From assembly GCA_012799825.1 (NCBI GenBank), contig JAAZKK010000109.1, positions 1 to 38,991 on the forward strand: DNA of 38,991 nucleotides, read 5' to 3'. The number at the start of each line of letters is the position of its first letter. Position 1 is the stretch's first letter. This document shows, piece after piece, positions 33,430 to 38,991 of the stretch. A program made the position numbers and the translations under genes. The notes under the pieces are model-generated. The model did not search any database. It had not been told where the DNA came from and worked only from the letters and a program-made list of their open reading frames with translations. This DNA comes from Clostridiaceae bacterium. Its GTDB lineage: Bacteria; Bacillota; Clostridia; Saccharofermentanales; DTU023.

Positions 33430-35850
33430 TTAAAAGTTGCGCTCTGATCTGGGTTCGCTGCGATCGCGACGGTCGCGTCCATCTGAACCGCGCTGTCCTC
33501 GGCGCTGCCTTGCAGATCGATCGCTGCCGTATTCGCGATTGCCGCCTGGACGACGTTCGCGGCGATTGCGGCTGACGCCGTACCCGTCATCATCATCGCG
33601 GTCATTACTCCTGAAGCTGCTGCGACTGTAGCGCGAACCGCCTCTGCTGTCTTTGTCGCGTCCACCGCGGCCGCCACTGCGTCCGCCGCGCTCACGATCA
33701 TTCCCGCCGCCGCGGCGTCCGTCGTGCTTCTGTTCAACGTAACCGTCCGGCTTCTCCATAGCATCGCGCATAGAGAGATTCAGGCGACCTTGGTCATCGA
33801 TCTCAGAAACGACGACGGTGACTTTATCGCCGACACTAACAACATCTTCGACTTGATTCACATGATTCCAAGCCATTTTAGAGATGTGGACAAGCCCTTC
33901 TTTTCCGGGAGCGATTTCAACGAAGGCTCCAAATGACATCAGACGTGTAACGACACCCTCAAAGACAGTGCCGGGTTCCGGATCGAAGACGATCGCGCGG
34001 ACGATATCCATGGCTTTTTTGCCGGATGCCTGATCGAGAGCTGCGATGTAGACATGACCGACCTCTCCATCTTCCTCGACTTCAATTTCGGTGTTCGTCT
34101 CATCGGTGATGCGGCGAATGACTTTGCCGCCGGAACCGATGACGTCACGGATTTTATCGGAAGGAATATCGATCTGGTCGATTTTTGGCGCGTAAGGCGA
34201 AAGCTCTTCATGCGCTTCAGCGATGGTCGGGTTCATATGTTCATTGATGATCTCAAGTCTTCCCTTGCGCGTGAGATCAAAAGCGTCGCGGATGATATCC
34301 ATCGTCAATCCGTCCACTTTGATGTCAACTTGGATGGACGTAATACCGTCACAAGTCCCGGCAACCTTGAAATCCATGTCGCCGTAGAAATCTTCAATGC
34401 CCTGGATGTCCATAAAGACGAGATAGTCGTCAGGACTCTCCTCATCGATAATCAAACCGGATGAAATGCCGGCAACAGGCTTCGTGATCGGCACGCCCGC
34501 CGCCATCAGAGCCATCGAGGTTGCGCATACGGAAGCCTGAGACGTCGAGCCGTTTGACATCAGCACTTCGGAGACGCAACGGATAGCATAGGGGAAATCT
34601 TCAACGTCAGGCAATACGGCATGAAATGACCGCTCAGCTAACGCACCGTGCCCAATCTCACGACGACCGGGCGATCGGTTCGGACGCGCTTCACCGACGC
34701 TGTAGGACGGGAAATTATACTGGTGCATAAAACGCTTCGTATCCTGCGAATCGATCCCGTCAAGACGCTGTGCGTTGCCGGTTGTGCCGAGCGTACAGAT
34801 GGTCAGAACCTGCGTCTGACCGCGCTGGAAGAGCGCAGATCCGTGCACACAAGGAAGGAGATCAATGTCTGTTTTGATCTGGCGTATTTCGTCGAGTTCG
34901 CGCCCGTCAACACGACGATGTTCCTTCAACAGGTAATCGCGGACCGCAATTTTCTCAAGTTTGTAGGTCACATCGCCGGCGTACTCTTTGTACGCGGGAT
35001 TTTCTTCCTCAAGCATGGCGGCGATCTCTACTTTGAGATCAGCGACGTTCTGTTCGCGAACTGTTTTGTTATCGCTCAACACGGCTTCGCGTATTCTGGG
35101 CAAGAACGATTCGCGGCAACGCGCGAAAACGTCGTCCGGCACGTCAAGCGGCGTGTAGTCAAATTTCGGTTTGCCGATTTCCTCACGCATTTGATTGATC
35201 AAACGACATACTTCCTTAATGACTTGATGACCTTCTTCGATCGCTTCGAGCATGGTATCTTCGGGAACTTCGTCAGCGCCCGCTTCGATCATACAGATTT
35301 TGCTTTCCGTACCGGCTAGGAACAGATCGAGTTCCGAATCATCTCTCTCCTCGAGTGTGGGGTTTACGATGATCTCGCCGTCAATGATGCCTACCTGGAC
35401 ACCGGCCACCGGGCCATTCCAAGGAATATCTGAAATGGTAATGGCTGCAGATGTGCCAATCAGCGCGGCCACCTGAGGTGAAAAGTCGTGATCGACGGAC
35501 AAGACTAAGCTGTTTACTACGACATCGCGTCTGAGATCTGACGGGAAAAGCGGACGGATGGGACGGTCAATAGAGCGCGCTGTCAACATCGCGTTCTCGG
35601 TCGGACGCCCTTCGCGGCGTAAAAAACCGCCGGGAATTTTACCGATGCTGTACATTTTTTCTTCATAATCAACGGACAAGGGGAAAAAGTCGATGCCTTC
35701 GCGCTCCTCTTGAGAAGCGGTTACCGTTGTCAAAACAACGGTGTCACCGTACCTTACAAGTACGGAGCCGTTCGCGAATTGTGCGAGCTCCCCTGTTTCC
35801 AAAGACAGCGGGATGCCGTTAAAATCCATATCATAGGTTCTTTTACTCAT
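33430..35850 (-). CDS. pnp: Polyribonucleotide nucleotidyltransferase (PNPase)
   Basis: Degrades RNA 3' to 5' with phosphate as a trimeric ring. It has 806 residues, about 100 longer than the usual 700. Two RNase PH domains flank a helical linker; FPSYSVGE...PGRREIGHGALAERS lies in the active second domain. The KH domain has IRDVIGSGGKVIRRITDET (about 555-600) and S1 follows as GVVTRLMSFGAFVEIAPGKEGLVHIS (about 630-690). The last 100 residues are an Arg/Gly/Asp/Ser-rich tail with many RGG-like units, likely an extra RNA- or protein-binding region. GGAGG precedes ATG. Confidence 0.97.
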   Translation of the reverse strand: MSKRTYDMDFNGIPLSLETGELAQFANGSVLVRYGDTVVLTTVTASQEEREGIDFFPLSVDYEEKMYSIGKIPGGFLRREGRPTENAMLTARSIDRPIRPLFPSDLRRDVVVNSLVLSVDHDFSPQVAALIGTSAAITISDIPWNGPVAGVQVGIIDGEIIVNPTLEERDDSELDLFLAGTESKICMIEAGADEVPEDTMLEAIEEGHQVIKEVCRLINQMREEIGKPKFDYTPLDVPDDVFARCRESFLPRIREAVLSDNKTVREQNVADLKVEIAAMLEEENPAYKEYAGDVTYKLEKIAVRDYLLKEHRRVDGRELDEIRQIKTDIDLLPCVHGSALFQRGQTQVLTICTLGTTGNAQRLDGIDSQDTKRFMHQYNFPSYSVGEARPNRSPGRREIGHGALAERSFHAVLPDVEDFPYAIRCVSEVLMSNGSTSQASVCATSMALMAAGVPITKPVAGISSGLIIDEESPDDYLVFMDIQGIEDFYGDMDFKVAGTCDGITSIQVDIKVDGLTMDIIRDAFDLTRKGRLEIINEHMNPTIAEAHEELSPYAPKIDQIDIPSDKIRDVIGSGGKVIRRITDETNTEIEVEEDGEVGHVYIAALDQASGKKAMDIVRAIVFDPEPGTVFEGVVTRLMSFGAFVEIAPGKEGLVHISKMAWNHVNQVEDVVSVGDKVTVVVSEIDDQGRLNLSMRDAMEKPDGYVEQKHDGRRGGGNDRERGGRSGGRGGRDKDSRGGSRYSRSSFRSNDRDDDDGYGVSRNRRERRPGGNREYGSDRSARQRRGQRGSDGRDRRDRSEPRSERNF

Positions 35851-35911
35851 GATTCCTCCAAATCAATTTTCGTGTTCTTCCATCAAGCAAATGGAAATGT
35901 TTCACTTTGCA

Positions 35912-36001
35912 GGTGTCGTGTTGCTTCATATTTCTTCACACACAAAAACGACACCCGGGCATACAAAAACTGCAGTTCGACAATTAATTTCGCAACTGTA
36001 G
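35912..36001 (-). promoter_or_regulatory. Structured pnp leader with alternative hairpins and terminator-like element
   Basis: On the minus strand CTACAGTT pairs with AACTGCAG (36001-35994 and 35977-35970; one mismatch) and is followed by TTTTT, a terminator-like form. Downstream GGTGTCGT (35948-35955) can pair perfectly with ACGACACC (35912-35919). The same GGTGT can also pair back with ACACC at 36001-36005. The folds compete, which suggests control of pnp by attenuation or RNase III processing, as the E. coli pnp leader is known to be processed. Confidence 0.5.
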
Positions 36002-36116
36002 GTGTATCGCTCCAAAATTCTTTTAACTGTTCTTGTGAGAATGCAGACAATAGAGTGTAGAGTCCGACTCCCTTTCATTTTGAAAGAGGGGCGCAATCTA
36101 CGTCCCACTGTCTGTT

Positions 36117-36171
36117 CCCACCGGTGGGTGCGGATATGGCGGTCGATCGTTGAGTGCAACACGACCGCCAT
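36117..36171 (-). terminator. rpsO 3' hairpin and GC palindrome
   Basis: Just after the rpsO stop, ATGGCGGTCG (36136-36145) pairs perfectly with CGACCGCCAT (36162-36171), a 10-base GC-rich stem with a 16-base loop. It is followed by the 12-base perfect palindrome CCCACCGGTGGG (36117-36128). No T run follows, so it may protect the rpsO 3' end rather than terminate fully. Confidence 0.5.
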
Positions 36172-36179
36172 CCGAACAC

Positions 36180-36443
36180 TTACTTTCTAATTCCGAGCCT
36201 TGCAATCAGAGAACGATAGCGCTCGATATCTTTCTTCGTGAGATAATCGAGAAGAGCACGACGCTGACCAACAAGTTTCAGAAGACCGCGGCGTGTATGA
36301 TGATCGCGGCTATGCACTTTCAGGTGCTCGGTCAAGTGATTGATTCGCCATGTCAGAAGTGCTACTTGAACTTCCGGTGAACCGGTATCGCCTTCATGTG
36401 TTTGATACGATTCGATGATGGCTTGTTTTGTTTCTTTGTCCAT
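36180..36443 (-). CDS. rpsO: 30S ribosomal protein S15
   Basis: 87 residues, the usual 88-89 with Met. [25 protein letters not shown] and [25 protein letters not shown] are the invariant S15 blocks that contact 16S rRNA helices 20-22. AGGAGG precedes ATG. rpsO-pnp is the near-universal order. A possible promoter on the minus strand is TTGTGT, 19 bases, TACAAT near 36520-36550. Confidence 0.98.
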   Translation of the reverse strand: MDKETKQAIIESYQTHEGDTGSPEVQVALLTWRINHLTEHLKVHSRDHHTRRGLLKLVGQRRALLDYLTKKDIERYRSLIARLGIRK

Positions 36444-36659
36444 TTTTTCCTCCTATACTCCCTAAACAGCGTGTGGGCAGGACAAATCCAAACACGATGT
36501 AAAGGGGATGACTTTTGTTATTGTAACACAAGAAAAGATAATCGACACAAGCAGCTTAAATATCAGGACAGATACATCCCATTTACAGTATGATGAAAAT
36601 GTGATCGAAACGATATCTGAACAAGATCATTGCTCAAGACTTGATGGAGGAATGCTGCG

Positions 36660-36791
36660 ATGCGGCGACATACTATTCCAAGGATCCTTCTATCGATACT
36701 GGGTGCGGCTATGATTGCATTGGGCGTCGGTCGCCTCGCTTTGGGAATCGTCGGCGAGAACAATACACTCTACTGGCATCGACGACGATAG
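36660..36791 (+). CDS. Small membrane protein of 43 residues, unlisted in the ORF track
   Basis: An ATG at 36660 has GGAGG 9 bases upstream and opens 43 codons: MRRHTIPRILLSILGAAMI, then ALGVGRLALGIV and a short polar end HRRR. The middle 23 residues are one hydrophobic membrane span after a basic start. It is on the plus strand and its last 22 bases overlap the 3' end of the methyltransferase gene. I do not recognise a family; it weakly recalls small clostridial membrane peptides with a RILLSILG start. An alternative is that the longer plus ORF at 36508-36714 is the gene, but its ribosome site is poorly placed. Confidence 0.45.
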   Translation: MRRHTIPRILLSILGAAMIALGVGRLALGIVGENNTLYWHRRR

Positions 36792-37618
36792 GTTTCCCAA
36801 AGCAGTATGGTACCGGCAGACGAAACGTTTAGCGATTCCGCGCGTCCTGTCATAGGTATGCGAACAAGGCGGTCAGCATGTTGCAGTACAGCGTTTGAAA
36901 GGCCGTTTCCTTCATTTCCGAGCATAATCACAATGCGAGGCTCCGTGAGCATTGTGTCAGTGCTTCTATCAGAAGACGATCGCGACTTGTTTTCCGGAAG
37001 ATCGATTAGATTAATACCGTCCAATGTTGCAGCGTAACACACGAAACCTTTTGCTTTAAGTGTCTCCAAAACTTTGGCAGTTTCTTCTTCCTGTACAATC
37101 GGGACATGGAATAGTGATCCCATTGCAGCAGCAGACGTTTTAGGATTCCAGATACTAGCCGTTGACCCGAAGACAATGACACCGTCTAATGAAAAGGCAT
37201 CCGCCGTACGAATCAGGGTGCCGACGTTCCCGGGATCTTGAACATCTTCAAGAAAAAGAAGACTCTCGGCATCAGGATGGTTCAAAAAGAAATCATCCAG
37301 TGTCAAGGTCATCGTTCTGACAAGAGCCAGCACGCCTTGCGACGTTTTCATCTGTGAAACTTTAGAGAACAGAGACGACGGTAATTGCACATGATCAATA
37401 TCGATGGAGAGAGATTTAAGCGTATCATAAGCGCCCCTTCCCGCTTCGTCGTCGGAGAAAAAAACAGCCTGCACATGAACACCGGAGCACAGCGCCTCTT
37501 CTACATGCCGAAGGCCTTCCACGAGCACAAGCTGATTCTTTTTCGCGCTTCTAGGCGATGTCGCCGTTGCGTATAACGTCTTATAGAGCGGATTTTGTGA
37601 TGAAGTGATCGTTCTCAT
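36770..37618 (-). CDS. TrmH/SpoU-family RNA 2'-O-methyltransferase
   Basis: 282 residues. An N-terminal L30e-like substrate-binding domain (NQLVLVEGLRHVEEAL) is followed by the SPOUT knot domain with the three SpoU motifs: LFLEDVQDPGNVGTLIRTADAF, VIMLGNEGNGLS and RIPMTGRAESLNVSSAGTILLWE. It methylates a ribose in rRNA or tRNA with SAM. Homologues are often called RlmB, TsnR or YsgA, and the exact target cannot be told. No strong ribosome site lies before ATG 37618. The 260 bases upstream are AT-rich and shared with the divergent GntR gene. Confidence 0.9.
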   Translation of the reverse strand: MRTITSSQNPLYKTLYATATSPRSAKKNQLVLVEGLRHVEEALCSGVHVQAVFFSDDEAGRGAYDTLKSLSIDIDHVQLPSSLFSKVSQMKTSQGVLALVRTMTLTLDDFFLNHPDAESLLFLEDVQDPGNVGTLIRTADAFSLDGVIVFGSTASIWNPKTSAAAMGSLFHVPIVQEEETAKVLETLKAKGFVCYAATLDGINLIDLPENKSRSSSDRSTDTMLTEPRIVIMLGNEGNGLSNAVLQHADRLVRIPMTGRAESLNVSSAGTILLWETYRRRCQ

Positions 37619-37755
37619 AATTTTTACAGCCCATTTTTATTGATTATTATGTATATTACATGATCCAAACAAAAAGACACTGGTGCTTATCTACATTTTT
37701 AACACCGAATACAGTCTGCTGATTACAGTCCCGTCATTGAATCAAGCTTATTCTA

Positions 37756-37853
37756 TTTGCATTCTAGACAAGTTGAGACTATAATTCTGAAACAGAAGTA
37801 AGATATAGTGAACTTCGTTACAATTTGTAACAAACACTACATTTCTATAGAAA
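37756..37853 (+). promoter_or_regulatory. Promoter and palindromic operators of the FadR-type regulator
   Basis: TTGCAT followed after 17 bases by TATAAT (37779-37784 approximately) is a promoter candidate. Downstream, GTTACAA-T-TTGTAAC (37817-37831) is a perfect 7-base palindrome with one central base, the size and symmetry expected for a GntR dimer. A second perfect palindrome, TTTCTATAGAAA (37842-37853), lies 11 bases further. Both are before the start codon, which suggests autoregulation. Confidence 0.55.
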
Positions 37854-37878
37854 CACACTACAGAATATCTAATAAAAA

Positions 37879-38550
37879 GTGAAAACTGAAATTATTAAAT
37901 TGAATTATGCCGATCAGATATATAACACGCTCAAACGTGATATACTTCATCATCGTATTTCTTTCGGTGAAAAGATCACAAATAAAGATCTGCGGAAACG
38001 ATTTGGAGTCAGCTCAACTCCTGTTAGAGACGCCATCAACCGACTCTACTTTGATGGTTTTCTCCAAGAAATCAGCAATGCAGGCGCTCGTGTCATGGAC
38101 TTTAACCTCAAATTTGCTTTAGAGATTAATGAGATTGTATCCATGTTGATGAATGAAGCCATGCTTTTCATTGAAGAAAAGATGATAGACACGGAAAGAA
38201 TCGGACAAAAACTTCAGCAAGTAGTACTTGACCAAAAAGAGAGCCGAACAAACAATGACGAAGAAGCCTATTTCGAGCTTGATAGTATATTTCATTTAAC
38301 GCTCGTCAATCTAACAAATAATAGTCGCTTCATTAATCTTTTTAAGCATAACAGTACACTGCTAGAAGTACTTACGCGCAAAATATACATTTTTAACGAT
38401 GAACATAGAGATGTTGCAATTTCACAGCATGAGAGTATCTGCATAGCATATATGAATAGGAATTACGCCCTGGCGAGGCTTCAAATGAAAGAACACTACG
38501 CTTCGGTAATACGTTACTTTAAAAGTGCTATTTTCGAAAAGAGCAAATGA
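37879..38550 (+). CDS. GntR-family regulator, FadR/FCD type
   Basis: 223 residues from GTG 37879, with no clear ribosome site. Residues 10-75 are a GntR winged helix (ADQIYNTLKRDILHHRISFGEKI, then LRKRFGVSSTPVRDAINRLYFDG). The rest is helical and fits an FCD effector domain, with FELDSIFHLTLVNLTNN near 130 and a HE segment near 192 that recalls the metal-binding histidines. Such proteins often sense organic acids. The gene is more AT-rich than its left neighbours, a hint of transfer. The likely targets are the genes just right of it, including the plus-strand gene starting at 38987. Confidence 0.88.
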   Translation: MKTEIIKLNYADQIYNTLKRDILHHRISFGEKITNKDLRKRFGVSSTPVRDAINRLYFDGFLQEISNAGARVMDFNLKFALEINEIVSMLMNEAMLFIEEKMIDTERIGQKLQQVVLDQKESRTNNDEEAYFELDSIFHLTLVNLTNNSRFINLFKHNSTLLEVLTRKIYIFNDEHRDVAISQHESICIAYMNRNYALARLQMKEHYASVIRYFKSAIFEKSK

Positions 38551-38569
38551 TATAAACGGAATAAAATGA

Positions 38570-38887
38570 TCATGGCCTCGATGAAAGGTCATTTAATACG
38601 AGTGACATCAATTCATAAAATGAACTGGTCATATTTTCAATATCATCATTAGATGCATCGTGAACGTGAACGCCGGCTGAAACTGAAACGACAAGACCAG
38701 TCGCTATGCACAATGATTCTGCTAATTTACGTGCAAAAATATCATCTTTATGTGCGAGCAAATTAATGACAGAAGATGTGCAGCTTTGCCCTCCGTGTGG
38801 ACTCAAGCTCGGCCTAGGCTCGGCTAAAACAACGCAACCTATATGAGGTTTTTCCCCACCACCTAAGTAGAGCCTACTGCGCAGGCA
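38570..38887 (-). CDS. LpdD-like protein (prenylated-flavin chaperone-like family), start uncertain or truncated
   Basis: The ORF track starts at TTG 38806, but the open frame continues upstream to a TGA at 38888 and reads LGGGEKPHIGCVVLAEPRPSL before SPHGG. The full stretch, with HKDDIFARKLAESL and GLVVSVSAGVHVHDASNDDIE, resembles the small LpdD-like family linked to UbiD-type decarboxylases (GGD-x-PHIG, GHKED-x-LAR, GIHVDN-x-x-x-x-x-I). No ATG and no ribosome site precede the conserved GGGEKPHIG, so either CTG/TTG is used or the N-terminus has been lost. The family call is from memory of motifs and needs a search. Confidence 0.5.
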   Translation of the reverse strand, partial: CLRSRLYLGGGEKPHIGCVVLAEPRPSLSPHGGQSCTSSVINLLAHKDDIFARKLAESLCIATGLVVSVSAGVHVHDASNDDIENMTSSFYELMSLVLNDLSSRP

Positions 38888-38927
38888 TCAAATGCTTGAG
38901 ATAAGGCGATTAGCGGTTTATATCCAG

Positions 38928-38982
38928 TATAATAGGTGCAAGCAAAATGCAGGATATTGAGGAAAACCCTTGCACTTGGAGG
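38928..38982 (+). promoter_or_regulatory. Promoter and leader hairpin of the right-edge gene
   Basis: TATAAT at 38928-38933 is a perfect -10, without a clear -35. GTGCAAG (38936-38942) and CTTGCAC (38969-38975) are a perfect 7-base inverted repeat in the leader. GGAGG (38978-38982) follows. Confidence 0.4.
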
Positions 38983-38986
38983 ATCT

Positions 38987-38991
38987 ATGAA
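38987..38991 (+). CDS. Start of a plus-strand gene running out of the window (partial)
   Basis: ATG at 38987 with GGAGG 4 bases upstream. Only the first codon and two bases are visible, so nothing can be said about the product. Its position beside a GntR regulator and an LpdD-like gene suggests a catabolic locus. Confidence 0.5.

Noticed and set aside
34648-35319. 223-residue plus-strand ORF opposite pnp
   Set aside because: A shadow frame of a highly conserved gene; it exists because of pnp codon use.
36508-36714. 68-residue plus-strand ORF after rpsO
   Set aside because: Its ATG directly touches the AGGGG sequence, leaving no spacing, and the internal 43-residue frame has a better ribosome site and composition.
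38863-38991. Minus-strand frame open to the window edge (42 codons, ends ACAVGST)
   Set aside because: It overlaps the promoter, hairpin and ribosome site of the plus-strand gene, and a 42-codon open frame is not rare at this composition.

Overview
The window is a dense stretch of bacterial chromosome of mid GC content, made almost entirely of conserved housekeeping genes. Strong GGAGG-type ribosome binding sites, a short Gram-positive Hfq, a LexA regulator with GAAC-N4-GTTC boxes, a ThiI without a rhodanese domain paired with its own cysteine desulfurase, and the rplS-rbgA-rnhB neighbourhood all point to a Firmicute, most likely a Clostridia-type anaerobe. I cannot name the species from sequence alone. 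No phage, insertion sequence, CRISPR array, rRNA or tRNA gene is visible.

Layout. Bases 1-66 are the tail of a gene resembling ispD. Then comes a plus-strand block: an unusual membrane protein (degenerate PP2C-like domain, acidic linker, one membrane span, external LysM), alaS, a HIT protein, a small membrane protein, miaB, mutS, mutL, miaA and hfq. Most of alaS-miaA is tightly packed or overlapping and looks like one operon for translation accuracy, tRNA A37 modification and mismatch repair. lexA faces it on the minus strand, with two SOS boxes in the shared upstream region of a small plus-strand membrane protein gene. Bases 15709-16778 are a decayed zone: coding remnants (one a PIN-domain toxin-like piece), three 32-base tandem repeats and large inverted repeats.

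From 16779 onward most genes are on the minus strand, except a XerC/D-type recombinase. They include asd, a carboxylase/decarboxylase alpha subunit without its biotinyl domain, an M18 aminopeptidase, iscU plus iscS (Fe-S assembly), rarA, glyA, thiI, a second cysteine desulfurase (likely the ThiI partner), a GntR/UTRA regulator, an rnhB-yraN fusion, rbgA, rplS, pnp, rpsO and a SpoU-family RNA methyltransferase. rplS is followed by a strong terminator, and the rpsO-pnp interval is highly structured.

The right end is more AT-rich. It holds a FadR-type GntR regulator with a near-perfect palindromic operator candidate upstream, a possibly truncated LpdD-like protein on the minus strand, and the first codon of a plus-strand gene that runs out of the window.

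Nothing here is a clear new defence or mobile system. The most unusual items are the pseudophosphatase-LysM membrane protein, the RNase HII-YraN fusion, an RbgA with an altered G4 motif and an acidic insertion, the biotinyl-less carboxylase alpha subunit, and several structured leaders (alaS, pnp, second desulfurase).
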